Positions 1 through 9,534 of a stretch of DNA of 63,261 nt are shown here, one piece after another. The DNA is from Cupriavidus sp. U2 (lineage in GTDB: Bacteria; Pseudomonadota; Gammaproteobacteria; Burkholderiales; Burkholderiaceae). The stretch lies in contig NZ_RCOG02000010.1 of assembly GCF_009663685.2 (NCBI RefSeq), positions 29,136 through 92,396 of the forward strand, read 5' to 3'. Numbering within the stretch: the stretch's first letter is position 1; each line of letters begins with the position of its first letter. Under the pieces are notes generated by a model. That model ran no database searches, was not told where the DNA came from, and saw only the letters and a list, made by a program, of their open reading frames with translations. The position numbers and the translations under genes are program-made.

Positions 1-627
1 GTCCTTGAGATCGGTGGAAACCTCGAGCGCCGTGGCCACCATGATCTCGATGGCCGCGATCAACGTGCGGGCTTGCATGCTCGGCGCGCCGGGGTGGGCG
101 GCGGCCATCTGCGGCAAGTACGGTACATGAATGAAGCCGCCACGCAGGGCTGGACGCTCGGTTGCGATGCAATGCAGCAGCGAATAGAAAATGGCGTTGC
201 AGTTGTAGGTGCCGGCGGTCTGCGAAACCGATGCCGGGATGCCCGATTCGCGTAGACGCCGGACCAGTGCCTTGATCGGCAGCGCGGAAAAGTAGGCGGC
301 AGGGCCCCCGGCGATTACGGGTTCGTCGATGGGCTGCCGTCCGGCATTGTCCGGGATACGCGCATCCACCACGTTGATCGCCACCCGTTCGACCGATATG
401 TCGCTGCGGCCGCCTGCCTGCCCCAGGCACAGCACGAGAACAGGATCGACCTCGGCAATGGCGCCCAGCAGCGCCTGCCTGACCTCGGCAATCACACACG
501 GAAGCTGGCGCGCCACCACGCGCGCGCCGCCAATCACGCGTTCATCGACGGCGCGGGTCGCTTCCCAGGAAGGATTCAGGGTTTCGCCGTCGAATGGCTC
601 GATGCCGGTGACAAGTACGGTCTGCAT
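1..627 (-). CDS. pcp: Pyroglutamyl-peptidase I, C-terminus cut by the window edge
   Basis: Cysteine peptidase of family C15, which removes N-terminal pyroglutamate from peptides in the cytoplasm. The frame starts at the ATG at 627-625 and stays open to base 1 (209 codons); the family is about 215 residues, so only a few residues are missing. The N-terminus has the TGxEPFDGxxxNPSWEA motif, then CLGQAGGR. The catalytic triad is visible as E80, C143 (in AGTYNCN) and H167 (in FIHVPY). It is divergent from a LysR regulator and lies next to a peptide ABC transporter, which fits import and trimming of pyroglutamyl peptides. The role in that pathway is inference; the family call is firm. Confidence 0.93.
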   Translation of the reverse strand, partial: MQTVLVTGIEPFDGETLNPSWEATRAVDERVIGGARVVARQLPCVIAEVRQALLGAIAEVDPVLVLCLGQAGGRSDISVERVAINVVDARIPDNAGRQPIDEPVIAGGPAAYFSALPIKALVRRLRESGIPASVSQTAGTYNCNAIFYSLLHCIATERPALRGGFIHVPYLPQMAAAHPGAPSMQARTLIAAIEIMVATALEVSTDLKD

Positions 628-698
628 TTGGCGCTGTCCGAAGGATGATCAAAGGAAGAAGGAGACCACCCATCGTACCCACGCAATGACGATTCTTG

Positions 699-720
699 AA
701 ATGGATATCCAATATCCGTT
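699..720. promoter_or_regulatory. Candidate LysR-type operator between pcp and the LysR gene
   Basis: The 104-bp gap between the two divergent starts holds the palindrome GGATATCC (703-710), followed at once by a second ATATCC half-site (712-717). LysR regulators commonly bind such AT-rich dyads in divergent gaps. Assignment is inference from position and symmetry. Confidence 0.35.
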
Positions 721-731
721 AAATTCACGGC

Positions 732-1667
732 ATGAATCTGTCCCGGATCGACCTGAACCTGCTCGTGGCATTCGAGGCGCTGTATCAGACACGCAGTGTC
801 ACCCTGGCCGGCAAGCGCCTGAACCGCGCCCAGCCGTCGGTGAGCAATGCGCTGACGCGGCTGCGGGCGCTGTTTGGCGATGACCTGTTTGTACGAACCC
901 ACGCGGGGATGCAGCCGACTGAACTGGCGCACACGCTGATGCCCGGAATTTCCTCCGCCCTCGATCACGTGCGCCAGGCCGTGGGCCAGTCGGTGGCATT
1001 TGATCCGGCCATGCCTGCCGGACGCAGCTTTACCATCGCGGCCACTGACTACGCGGACATCGTCCTGCTGCCCCATTTGATTGGACGGCTCAGGCGGCAA
1101 GCACCGGACATCGACCTGCGAATCATGGCGCTCGACCGGGCGGCCATTTACGAGCAGCTCGATCAGGGCGTGGTCGACGTTGCCATTGGCGGGCATCTCA
1201 CCGCACCGAAACGCATGGTGCGAACCAGGCTGTACGAAGAGGACTTCGTCTGCATTGCCAGCCGCTCGCATCCACAGTTGACCGCGCATGGCCAGCGGCG
1301 GAGTATCGACCTGGCGACCTATCTGCAGCTGCCCCATGCGCTGTTTGCTCCCGGCGATACCGGATCGCGGCGTGGGGTCATCGATGCCCGGCTCGACAAG
1401 CTGGGTCTGCAACGGCGTGTCGCGGCGACGTTCTCGCACATCGTGGCGTTGCCGCTGGCCGTCGCGCACAGCGACCTGGTGGCGACCGTTGCCAGGCGGG
1501 TGGCACACCGGCTCTCCTCCCCCGACGTGCAGATCTGCGAGGTACCCGAAGCGCTTGCCGATACTGCCTTCGACATCGAGTTGATTCACAACCGGCGGAC
1601 GCAAGCCGATGCAGCGGCCGTGTGGCTCAGGCAGGAGATCCGGGCCGCGGTCGTGGCAATGCGTTGA
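732..1667 (+). CDS. LysR-family transcriptional regulator
   Basis: A 311-residue regulator. The N-terminal winged helix-turn-helix (about residues 6-65) has the LysR pattern LNLLVAFEAL...RAQPSVSNALTRLR...LFVR. The rest matches a NodD/NahR-like effector-binding domain. The start is the ATG at 732, which gives the usual MNLSRIDLNLL beginning. It is divergent from pcp and convergent with the peptide ABC operon (43-bp gap), so it probably controls pcp, the transporter, or both. The inducer cannot be read from sequence. Confidence 0.9.
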   Translation: MNLSRIDLNLLVAFEALYQTRSVTLAGKRLNRAQPSVSNALTRLRALFGDDLFVRTHAGMQPTELAHTLMPGISSALDHVRQAVGQSVAFDPAMPAGRSFTIAATDYADIVLLPHLIGRLRRQAPDIDLRIMALDRAAIYEQLDQGVVDVAIGGHLTAPKRMVRTRLYEEDFVCIASRSHPQLTAHGQRRSIDLATYLQLPHALFAPGDTGSRRGVIDARLDKLGLQRRVAATFSHIVALPLAVAHSDLVATVARRVAHRLSSPDVQICEVPEALADTAFDIELIHNRRTQADAAAVWLRQEIRAAVVAMR

Positions 1668-1709
1668 TGCCGCGTGCTGCGGCAAGCGGGGTACCCCCCG
1701 CGGCACGTG

Positions 1710-2657
1710 TCAGGCCAGGTGGCAGCGAACCCAGTGATCGGCGCCAAGCAGCCGCAAGGCAGGCGCGGACGCGCGGCACTGGTCGGTCGCGTGGGCACAT
1801 CGCGTATGGAAACGGCACCCCGACGGCGGGTCCAGCGGGCTGGGCTGTTCGCCTTCCATGACAACCCTTGGCAAGCGCCGGTTTGCCGGGTGGGCCGAAG
1901 GCGCCGCCGACATCAGCGATCGCGTGTACGGATGCAGCGTGCGATGCCAGACTGCATCGCGCGGACCCTGTTCCACGACCTGTCCCAGGTACATCACGGC
2001 GATGCGGTCGGACATATGCCGCACCACGGCCAGGTCGTGCGAGATGAACAGATAGGCGATGCCGAGCGTTTCGCGCAGGTCCAGCAGCAGGTTCAGTACC
2101 TGTGCGCGCACCGAGACATCGAGCGCAGACACCGCTTCGTCGCACACGATCAACGCGGGATTCAGCATCAGTGCGCGGGCGATGGCCACACGCTGGCGCT
2201 GTCCGCCGGACAGTTCGTGAGGAAAGCGAACGGCCATGTCCGGATGCAGGCCCACGCTCCGAAGCACTTCCGCTACCCTGGCTTGGCGTTCGGCGGTATT
2301 GCCGCGCCGATGCACGATCAGCGGCGCCTCGAGCGCCTGGCCAATGGTCGTACGTGGGTTGAGCGATGCGGCCGGATCCTGAAACACCATTTGCACCCGC
2401 GGCCGCACCGCGTGCAGTGCGCGGCCGCGCGCCCTGGCGATGTCCTCGCCGTCCAGCCGGACCTCGCCTTCATCGACATCCGTCAACCGCATGGCAACGC
2501 GCGCGACGGTGGATTTGCCGCAGCCGCTTTCCCCCACCAGACCCAGGGTCTCGCCCGGCGCGATGTCCAGAGAGACGCGGTCCAGCGCGCGCACCACGCC
2601 GGCCTGCGTTGGATAGTGGCGAGACACGCCCCGGAGTGACAGCAGGGGCGCGCTCAT
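1710..2657 (-). CDS. Peptide/nickel-type ABC transporter ATP-binding protein (DppF/OppF-like)
   Basis: Second ATPase of a Dpp/Opp-class importer, 315 residues. It has Walker A GESGCGKS, signature [15 protein letters not shown], Walker [13 protein letters not shown] and the C-terminal oligopeptide-transporter cysteine region ([11 protein letters not shown]...QCR). It overlaps the upstream ATPase gene by 4 bp in an ATGA arrangement, so the two are translationally coupled. It is the last gene of a five-gene operon whose product order is binding protein, two permeases, two ATPases. Substrate is not defined by sequence; peptides are likely given the neighbouring pyroglutamyl-peptidase. Confidence 0.92.
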   Translation of the reverse strand: MSAPLLSLRGVSRHYPTQAGVVRALDRVSLDIAPGETLGLVGESGCGKSTVARVAMRLTDVDEGEVRLDGEDIARARGRALHAVRPRVQMVFQDPAASLNPRTTIGQALEAPLIVHRRGNTAERQARVAEVLRSVGLHPDMAVRFPHELSGGQRQRVAIARALMLNPALIVCDEAVSALDVSVRAQVLNLLLDLRETLGIAYLFISHDLAVVRHMSDRIAVMYLGQVVEQGPRDAVWHRTLHPYTRSLMSAAPSAHPANRRLPRVVMEGEQPSPLDPPSGCRFHTRCAHATDQCRASAPALRLLGADHWVRCHLA

Positions 2658-3658
2658 GCCACGGCCTCTTCAAACGATACGGTCCGTCGGGTCACGGGGA
2701 CCAGCGGCGCGTGGCACGCCACATCGCCATTGCCTGTGTGCCGAAGCGCGGGCGTGGTCGCGCGGCAGTTGTCCTGCACGAAGGCGCAGCGCGGGGCGAA
2801 GGCGCAGCCTGGCGGCATGGCCGTCAGCGGCGGCACGGTGCCGGCAATTTCCGGCAGGCGCGCGCCCGGGGGCAGCGTCTCGATGGCCAGCGACGCCAGC
2901 AATCCGGCCGTGTACGGATGCGCGGGCCGGGTGAGCAACGCATCGACCGGACCCTGTTCGACGATCCGGCCGGCATACATGACCGCCGCACGATCGGCTG
3001 TCTCGGCGACTACGCCGAGATCGTGGGTGATAAGCAGCATGGCCATGCCGGTTTCGGCCTGCAGGCGCTTGAGCAGGCTCAGGATCTGGGCCTGCGTCGT
3101 GACGTCCAGGGCCGTCGTCGGTTCATCGGCAATCAGCAGGTCGGGCTCGCCGGCCAGCGCAATGGCGATCATCGCGCGTTGCCGCATGCCGCCCGACATC
3201 TGATGAGGATAATCGTTGGCGCGCTCGCGTGGCGATGGCATGCGTACCTGTTCGAGCAGCGCAATGGCACGCTGTGCGGCATCGGCGCGACTGGTACGCC
3301 GATGCAGGCGGATCGTTTCTGCGATCTGGTCGCCGATCCGCATCACGGGATTCAGGGCCGACATCGGCTCCTGGAAGATCATGGCAATGCGGTGGCCACG
3401 TATCCCCTGCATGGCGCGGTCGTCCAGCGAAAGCAGCTCGGTGCCGTCGAGGAACACCTGGCCGCTGGTCCGCGCCAGGCGGCGCGGCAGCAGCCGCAGC
3501 AGGGCGCAGGCGGTGACCGATTTGCCGGAGCCGCTTTCGCCGACCAGGGCAAGGGTCTCGCCACGATCGATGGTCAACGAGACATCGTGCAGCGCCGTGA
3601 CGGGGCCGTCCGGCGTGGCGAAGCTGGCGCGCAGGGCGCGTACATCGAGCAGCGTCAT
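2654..3658 (-). CDS. Peptide ABC transporter ATP-binding protein (DppD/OppD-like)
   Basis: First ATPase of the importer, 334 residues. Visible motifs are Walker A GESGSGKS, signature [15 protein letters not shown] and Walker [13 protein letters not shown], followed by the Dpp/Opp C-terminal domain with its cysteine cluster ([11 protein letters not shown]...CRA). The downstream ATPase starts inside its stop codon, and the gene starts 3 bp after the upstream permease. With its partner it should form the cytoplasmic ATPase heterodimer. Confidence 0.92.
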   Translation of the reverse strand: MTLLDVRALRASFATPDGPVTALHDVSLTIDRGETLALVGESGSGKSVTACALLRLLPRRLARTSGQVFLDGTELLSLDDRAMQGIRGHRIAMIFQEPMSALNPVMRIGDQIAETIRLHRRTSRADAAQRAIALLEQVRMPSPRERANDYPHQMSGGMRQRAMIAIALAGEPDLLIADEPTTALDVTTQAQILSLLKRLQAETGMAMLLITHDLGVVAETADRAAVMYAGRIVEQGPVDALLTRPAHPYTAGLLASLAIETLPPGARLPEIAGTVPPLTAMPPGCAFAPRCAFVQDNCRATTPALRHTGNGDVACHAPLVPVTRRTVSFEEAVA

Positions 3659-3661
3659 CGG

Positions 3662-4552
3662 TCAGCTCCGTCGTTGGCGCAGATGAGGGTTCAGCGCGTC
3701 GTTGAGGCCATCGCCGATCAGGTTGAACGCCAGCACCGTCAGGACGATGGCGAAGCCGGGCAGGCCGCAGATGTACCAGGCATCGGCTACCTGTTCGCGG
3801 CCGCCGCCAATGATGGTGCCCCAGCTCATCACGTTGGGGTCGCCCAGGCCCAGGAACGCCAGCGATGCTTCGGTCTGGATGGCCGTGGCAACCGTCAGCG
3901 TGGCCATGGCGATTACCGGTGGCAACGCGTTGGGCAGGATCTGGGTGACGATGATGCGCAGATGGCTCATGCCAATGGTTTCGGCCGCCAGCACGAATTC
4001 CCGCCCGCGCAACGACAGGAATTCGGCGCGCACCAGGCGGGCGGTGGCCGGCCACGACACCACGCCGATGGCGACTACCACGGTGGTCACCGAGGGCTTG
4101 AAGATCGCCACCAGTACCACGGCCAGCACGAACTTCGGGACCGTCTGGAAGACCTCGGTCAGGCGCATCAGCGTCGCATCGACGCGTCCGCCGAAATAGC
4201 CGCCTAGCGCGCCCACGGTGATGCCCAGCGACGCCGCCAGGGCGGTGCTGACGAGCCCGATCAGCAGCGACACGCGCGCCCCGGCCGCCATGCCGGTGGC
4301 CAGGTCGCGTCCCATGAAATCGGTGCCCAGCGGATAGGCGGCATCGTCCCCGGGCCACAGCATCGGCGGGCCGGCCATGTCCCACGGGTCGCCAGGAAAG
4401 ATGAAGGGCCCGACGATGGCGACCAGCGCCACCGCCAGCATCAGCAGGACGCCAAGCGCGATCGAGGGATGCGCAAGCGCGGCGCGCCACAGCGCGCGGG
4501 GCGCGTGGCGCGTGGGGACCCACCGGCGCGCAAGCACGGCCGGCGCGTTCAT
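3662..4552 (-). CDS. Peptide ABC transporter permease (DppC-like)
   Basis: Inner-membrane permease of 296 residues with several hydrophobic segments and an N-terminal stretch typical of DppC/OppC (YPLGTDFMGRD motif). The inner region contains the conserved EAA-like loop (AAETIGMSHLRIIVTQILPN). Its start overlaps the stop of the other permease gene by 4 bp. The two permeases should form the membrane channel of the importer. Confidence 0.9.
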   Translation of the reverse strand: MNAPAVLARRWVPTRHAPRALWRAALAHPSIALGVLLMLAVALVAIVGPFIFPGDPWDMAGPPMLWPGDDAAYPLGTDFMGRDLATGMAAGARVSLLIGLVSTALAASLGITVGALGGYFGGRVDATLMRLTEVFQTVPKFVLAVVLVAIFKPSVTTVVVAIGVVSWPATARLVRAEFLSLRGREFVLAAETIGMSHLRIIVTQILPNALPPVIAMATLTVATAIQTEASLAFLGLGDPNVMSWGTIIGGGREQVADAWYICGLPGFAIVLTVLAFNLIGDGLNDALNPHLRQRRS

Positions 4553-5550
4553 GCCCGGCTCCTGCTGCCCGCCACCGAAACCCGGGGATCGATGGCTGCG
4601 TAAAGCAGGTCCACAAGGATGTTCACAACGGTCACCAGCAGCGAGCTCAGCAGCAGGATGCCGAGCAGCAGGTTGAAATCGCGCGCCAGTACGGACTCGA
4701 AGGCGAGCCTGCCCAGCCCAGGCCAGCTGAAGACGGACTCGACCAGCACCGCGCCGCTGAGCAGCGACGCCACCTGGTAGCCGGCCATCGTGACCAGCGG
4801 CAACAGCGCGTTGCGGAGCGCATGGACCACGGTCACGCGGACCTCGCCTGCACCCTTGGCGCGGGCGGTACGCACGAATTCCGCGCCATCGAGTTCAAGC
4901 ATCGCGGTGCGTACCAGCCGCGTATAGACAGCCAGATAGAACGTGGCCAGCGTGCAGGCGGGCAGGATCGCGTGCAGCGCCACGTCGCGCAGCCACGCCA
5001 GGCCCCTGTAGCCAGCGCTGACATCGGTCATGCCGCCCGACGGCAGCCAATGCAGTCGGGCCGAGAACAGCACGATCGCCATCAGCCCGAGCCAGAACGT
5101 GGGCATGGCATAGGCGGCGAGCGTGAGGCACGACACCAGCCGATCGGGCCAGCGATGGACGCGCACGGCAGACAGTACGCCCAGTGCCAGACCCAACACC
5201 AATGCAATCGCCATGGCCAGTGCCATCAGCAGCAGCGTGGCGGGTAGCCGGCTCATGATCAGGTCGAACACCGGCATGTTCTGGCGATACGAGAAGCCGA
5301 GGTCGAGGGTGGCGATCTGCCCAAGGTAGCGCACGAGCTGCAGCGACAGCGGCTGGTCGAGGCCGAAGCTGGCGCGCAGCTGGGCCATGGTCTCGGGCGT
5401 GGCTGCACCGGCTTCACCTGCCAGGACGTCGACCACATCGCCGGGTGCCAGCTGCAGGATGACGAAATTCATCAAGGCGATGCCCACGACCACCGGCACC
5501 ACCTGCAGCAGGCGCTGGCGCAGGAACGCAAGGGCGACACGGCGGCGCAT
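4549..5550 (-). CDS. Peptide ABC transporter permease (DppB-like)
   Basis: Inner-membrane permease, 333 residues. It begins with the DppB/OppB hallmark of an N-terminal helix followed by an APGD motif (LQLAPGDVVDVL) and ends with ILVDLLYAAIDPRV. The EAA loop is seen as RTARAKGAGEVRVTVVHALR. It lies 3 bp after the binding-protein gene and overlaps dppC-like by 4 bp, so the cluster is one transcription unit. Confidence 0.9.
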   Translation of the reverse strand: MRRRVALAFLRQRLLQVVPVVVGIALMNFVILQLAPGDVVDVLAGEAGAATPETMAQLRASFGLDQPLSLQLVRYLGQIATLDLGFSYRQNMPVFDLIMSRLPATLLLMALAMAIALVLGLALGVLSAVRVHRWPDRLVSCLTLAAYAMPTFWLGLMAIVLFSARLHWLPSGGMTDVSAGYRGLAWLRDVALHAILPACTLATFYLAVYTRLVRTAMLELDGAEFVRTARAKGAGEVRVTVVHALRNALLPLVTMAGYQVASLLSGAVLVESVFSWPGLGRLAFESVLARDFNLLLGILLLSSLLVTVVNILVDLLYAAIDPRVSVAGSRSRA

Positions 5551-5553
5551 GGC

Positions 5554-7170
5554 TCAGGCCCGGGGCGTGAGCCATGCATCGGCATACGATGCAAACAGGC
5601 CGTCACCCTGCGCCGTCGCCTTGCGGAAGCGCGCCGTGGACACGGTGACCCAGGTCTGTTCCACCAGATCGAGTACCGGCACGTCGTCCTGCACGATCTG
5701 CTGCCACTGCTTGAGCAGGGCCTTGCGTTTGCCCTCGTCGGCCTCGCGCCCGGCGGCTTCCATGACGCGGTCGAGCTCCGGGTTCGAGTACCCCGAGCCG
5801 TTGGTCCATGGCGCGCCCTTGATGATGTTCTTCGTCCAGAACAGCCGCTGCACGCCCAGCGTGGGATCGGGCAGCCGATGCAGGCTGGAGATCATCAGGT
5901 CGTAGTCCTGGTCGGTAAACACGCGGCGCAGGTAGGTGGCGGTGTCGCCAGCGCGCAGTTCCACGTCCACCCCGACGCGCGCCAGCGATTGCTTGATGAA
6001 CTCCGCCGGACGGCTGGCGGTGACGCCCCCGCCGCCATCGTAGTCCAGCGTGACGCGCAGGCGCTTGCCGTCCTTGCCCGGCCTGTAGCCGGCCTCGTCC
6101 AGCAGCGCAGCGGCCTTCCTGACGTCAAACGGATACTGGCGCGTATCGGGCGAATAGTAGTTGACGACCGAAGACGGCACGGGCCCCGTGGCAGGCTTGC
6201 CGTAGCCCAGGAACACCACCTTCAGCAGCGCGTTGCGGTCGATGGCGTAGGCCAGGGCCTGTCGAACCCGCCGATCGGCGAAGTACGGCTTGCGGACGTT
6301 GAACTGCGTCAGGAAGATTGTGGCCAGGTAGCGGCCATCATCGGTGTTGATGCGGTAGCGTTGCTTGTCCTGGAAGCGGCCCAGGTTCGACAGCGGAATG
6401 CTGGACCCAAGAGCCACGTCGATCTCGCCCGCCTCCAGCGCCACCGTGCGGGCCGCGGCGTCGGGGATGAACTTGAATACGACGCCGTCCAGGTATGGCT
6501 GGTCTTTCTGCCAGTAGTTCGGGTTCCGCTCCAGCCGCACATGGCTGCCCTTGACCCACTCCTTGAACACGAACGGGCCGGTGCCCACCGGCGCATTGTT
6601 CAACGGGTTGCTCAACACGTCCTTGCCCTCGTAGAGGTGGCGCGGCAGGATCTGCGCGCCGTACGTGTTGATGTAGTTGATCAGGTAGGGGGCGGGCGAC
6701 GACAGGCGAATGATGACCGTGTGCGGGTCGGGCGTATCCACGGCCGTGACGTTGGCAAAGGCCGCGCGGCCAAACGGATGGAGCTTCTTCCAGACTTCAA
6801 GCAGCGTGTACTGGACATCCGCAGCCGAGAAATCCTTGCCGTCGTGCCACTTGACGTTCTTGCGCAACTGGAAAGTCGTGGTCAGACCGTCGGCCGAGGT
6901 CTTCCACGACGTTGCCAGCGCAGGCACGGGACGCAGGTTCAGGTCGTAGGCAACGAGGCCTTCCAGCACCTTGCTGGATACCTGTCCGATGTTCATCGTG
7001 GTGATGAATGCGGAGGTCAGCAGCGTCGGCTCTGGCGAGACGGCCACGTTGAGCACGCCGCCGCGGACCGGCGACCCCTGCGCTGCGGAAGCGTCTGCGA
7101 GAACGTCCGCCGAGAACGGGACACCGATGGAAAACAGCGTGGAAGCAGCAAGGAAATCGCGACGGTTCAT
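5554..7170 (-). CDS. Extracellular solute-binding protein, family 5 (peptide-type)
   Basis: Periplasmic binding protein (SBP_bac_5), 538 residues, first gene of the importer operon. The N-terminus NRRDFLAAS looks like a twin-arginine signal, followed by a hydrophobic stretch and a likely Ala-x-Ala cleavage region. Family features include WHDGKDFSAADV, PVGTGPFVFKEW and RRVRQALAYAIDR. It captures substrate for the two permeases downstream. Peptide substrate is inferred from family and context; the same family also binds nickel and opines. Confidence 0.9.
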   Translation of the reverse strand: MNRRDFLAASTLFSIGVPFSADVLADASAAQGSPVRGGVLNVAVSPEPTLLTSAFITTMNIGQVSSKVLEGLVAYDLNLRPVPALATSWKTSADGLTTTFQLRKNVKWHDGKDFSAADVQYTLLEVWKKLHPFGRAAFANVTAVDTPDPHTVIIRLSSPAPYLINYINTYGAQILPRHLYEGKDVLSNPLNNAPVGTGPFVFKEWVKGSHVRLERNPNYWQKDQPYLDGVVFKFIPDAAARTVALEAGEIDVALGSSIPLSNLGRFQDKQRYRINTDDGRYLATIFLTQFNVRKPYFADRRVRQALAYAIDRNALLKVVFLGYGKPATGPVPSSVVNYYSPDTRQYPFDVRKAAALLDEAGYRPGKDGKRLRVTLDYDGGGGVTASRPAEFIKQSLARVGVDVELRAGDTATYLRRVFTDQDYDLMISSLHRLPDPTLGVQRLFWTKNIIKGAPWTNGSGYSNPELDRVMEAAGREADEGKRKALLKQWQQIVQDDVPVLDLVEQTWVTVSTARFRKATAQGDGLFASYADAWLTPRA

Positions 7171-7356
7171 TTCGGGCGGCAGGATGGGCGGATGGTGACA
7201 GCCATCGAGTGTAGATATCGCCCGCCGGGCCGGGAACGAAGGATTTCCTCTTTGCTATCGCGTTTGGTGCATCGTCGCCCCTGATGGACGCCTCGCGCGG
7301 AGGCGGCGAAAGAGCAGCCGCGGCCCGCGCCATGGCGGCCGGCTGAAGATGAGCGA

Positions 7357-7869
7357 CTACTTCCAGAAGCCCGCGTGCGCGCGGGCGGCTTCTTCCTCCA
7401 GCATCGGACCGGCCACCTTCACCTTGCGCTGACCGCGTTCGAACACTTCCCGGCAGGGTAGCGAGAACGTCGGGTTTTCGGGGTGGTCTCCCGTGAGACC
7501 GAGCAGGGAATGCTCCGACAGTGCGTAGACAACGCGACCGATTCCGGTCCAGTAGACCGCACCGGCACACATGCAGCACGGCTCCGCACTCGTGTACAGC
7601 GTGCAGCGGGCGAGTTGTTCCGGCGTCCGCACACGTGCTGCTGCGGCAGCGGCGGCCAGTTCGGCATGCTGGGTCGGATCACCTTCCGGTGGCATCGAGT
7701 TGTTGCCTGCGGCCGCGATGACGTTGCCGTTTTCGTCGGCAACCAGCGCAGCGAAAGGATGGCGGCCGCGCTGCCTGGCCTCATAGGACGCGGCAATCGA
7801 CTGGCGCAGCAGGTCCATATCGAGCATCGACACGTCTTCGGAAGTTTCTTCAATGTTCAGGGTTGCCAT
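7357..7869 (-). CDS. Nucleoside/cytosine-deaminase-superfamily zinc deaminase
   Basis: A 170-residue cytidine/deoxycytidylate deaminase fold protein. Zinc ligands and catalytic residues are H68 and E70 (in QHAE), and C98 and C101 (in EPCCMC). The closest type by pattern is the guanine deaminase / nucleoside deaminase group rather than TadA, because the C-terminus is long and ends in an aromatic-basic tail. The start ATG at 7869 has a GGAG upstream. It lies 186 bp upstream of the binding-protein gene on the same strand and might share a transcript. Substrate is uncertain. Confidence 0.85.
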   Translation of the reverse strand: MATLNIEETSEDVSMLDMDLLRQSIAASYEARQRGRHPFAALVADENGNVIAAAGNNSMPPEGDPTQHAELAAAAAAARVRTPEQLARCTLYTSAEPCCMCAGAVYWTGIGRVVYALSEHSLLGLTGDHPENPTFSLPCREVFERGQRKVKVAGPMLEEEAARAHAGFWK

Positions 7870-8205
7870 GTAGTTCTCCAGGGGAATAGGACGATAGGAC
7901 TTTGTTCACCAGCGCCGGAAATGGCATCGGCAGGACCCCCAACGCTGACCGATACCGCCACGACCAACGCACCGCGGGCCCGGCATCACGCGACGCCGCT
8001 CTATTGCTCCAGGTGCATCGGTGCGGCGTGAAGATAAGCATTCTTATCACAATGGCATCGATGAATACGAAAACTGCATTCCTGGACTACCGACCTTAGT
8101 GGTTTCGCCATAACCTCAACAAGAATGACGGAGAAATCCTGATTGTTATGGCCACGAGATCGCCGAACGCAAGCCAGTCCGCGCGTGGTTGCCGTTGGTG
8201 AGGGA
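7870..8205. other. Intergenic region upstream of the deaminase
   Basis: About 336 bp without a credible gene. It contains the deaminase leader and the palindrome described separately. No RNA gene or repeat family is recognised. Confidence 0.5.
8033..8048. promoter_or_regulatory. Perfect GATAAG-N4-CTTATC palindrome
   Basis: Six-base arms with a 4-bp spacer, in the leader region of the deaminase gene (start at 7869). The symmetry suggests an operator for a dimeric repressor; the regulator is unknown. Confidence 0.35.
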
Positions 8206-9510
8206 TCAAGCCTTGTGCTTTGGGAACTGAAGCGCGAATTCGGTGAACTCGTGCTCCACCGATTGGCAGGAGATCGAAGCCCCCCAACTGCGCAAGACAT
8301 CCCTGCAAAACGCCAGTCCGATACCCGTGCCGCGATGCGCGGGATAGGAAAAAAACGGCTGGAACATCCGGGCCAGGACATGGGCCGGAACTCCCGGCCC
8401 TGTATCCCGGAACAGGACATAGACGTCGCTGCCTCTCGTCTCACAGCGGATCAGAATCTTGCCCTTCCCTGCCCGCTTGATCGCCTCGAGCGCATTCTTG
8501 GTCAGATTGGTAATGACCAATTCGAACAGTTGCGCGTTGCCCAGCACGTGCAGAGGTGCCGACGCATCGATCGTGACGATATCCTGACGCGCAGGTTCGA
8601 ACGGAAACCGGTCAATACTCTGGCGCACGGCGTGGACCAGGTCGAACACCTCTTGCCTGGCCGCCTTCGGGTCCTTGGAGTTCGCCACCAGCAAATCGAT
8701 GCTGCTGCTGACATGCGCGAGATCGGCCTGTAAGCGGGCAATGGCCTGGAGAAGCCCCTCTCGATGCGCTGCCTGCGGATCTAGCGCCGCGGGCAACCTG
8801 CTTTGGAGCCCCGCAGCGGTCATCGTCAGACTCGTCAGGGGCGTGCGCAATTCATGCGCGACCGTTGCCAGGGCGACGGCCATCCCCCGTCGCTTTTCTT
8901 CGACCAGCAACTGGCGATCCAATTTGATCACAACGAGCACGGCGATCACGAACGCAATGATCGGCAACTGCAACAGCAGCGGTTGCCATGGAATGCCTGC
9001 AATGGAGTGACCGGCCACCACGAACAATGCAAATGCGCCGGCTGCTCCCGAGAGCAGGGCCATTGTCGCGAACGCCGAACTGAAGTGGTATAGGACCACC
9101 ACGGCGATGATGACCGACTCCGCCCATACCAGCGAGCCGTGGTTCTCCAGGTAGAAGAAGATAAAAGCGAAGGGCATCCCGACGGTAATGGCAAACAGCG
9201 CATAGGTCGGCAGCCATCGCTTGTGCGACAGTGCAGAAGCGAACAACAGCGGCACAAATAGTGCCGTGCAAATCAGTCGCAGCCACAGGTTTTCGTAAGC
9301 CTGCGGAAAGACATAGGACCAGATGACGTAGTAAAGCGGATGGCCAATGACCCCCAGCGCGCCCACCATCTGGATACGACGCAGGCGCACGACGCTTTCC
9401 TCGTCGAGCAAGGTGGTCCGGGAGGCCGTCTCAAATACGGCACGCCGGGCATCCTTGACGAGCCGAATCCACAACGATTCGTCCCCTGATTGCGCTTGCG
9501 TGGCTTCCAT
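8206..9510 (-). CDS. CqsS/LqsS-like autoinducer sensor histidine kinase without receiver domain
   Basis: Membrane histidine kinase, 434 residues. After about 45 soluble residues there are around six hydrophobic segments (roughly residues 47-195). The first carries GHPLYYVIWSYVFPQAYENL, which resembles the CqsS/LqsS sensor start. The kinase core has the H-box with H219 (VAHELRTPLT), N-box (NLTKNALEAI), DTGPGVP and GTGIGLAFCRDVLRSWG. Vibrio CqsS has a C-terminal receiver domain; this protein ends after the ATPase domain, as Legionella LqsS does. It is 24 bp downstream of a CqsA-like synthase gene, so it probably senses that enzyme's product. No response regulator gene is adjacent. Confidence 0.85.
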   Translation of the reverse strand: MEATQAQSGDESLWIRLVKDARRAVFETASRTTLLDEESVVRLRRIQMVGALGVIGHPLYYVIWSYVFPQAYENLWLRLICTALFVPLLFASALSHKRWLPTYALFAITVGMPFAFIFFYLENHGSLVWAESVIIAVVVLYHFSSAFATMALLSGAAGAFALFVVAGHSIAGIPWQPLLLQLPIIAFVIAVLVVIKLDRQLLVEEKRRGMAVALATVAHELRTPLTSLTMTAAGLQSRLPAALDPQAAHREGLLQAIARLQADLAHVSSSIDLLVANSKDPKAARQEVFDLVHAVRQSIDRFPFEPARQDIVTIDASAPLHVLGNAQLFELVITNLTKNALEAIKRAGKGKILIRCETRGSDVYVLFRDTGPGVPAHVLARMFQPFFSYPAHRGTGIGLAFCRDVLRSWGASISCQSVEHEFTEFALQFPKHKA

Positions 9511-9534
9511 CTCGAGCGTCTGACCCCTGCAAGA

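Noticed and set aside
1672..1707. Possible terminator between the LysR gene and the ABC operon
   Set aside because: GC-rich imperfect stem without a U-tract; too weak to call.
2366..4207. 613-codon open frame on the plus strand
   Set aside because: Lies antisense to the ABC transporter genes, is low in complexity and rich in arginine, and lacks any recognisable domain; a GC-rich shadow frame.
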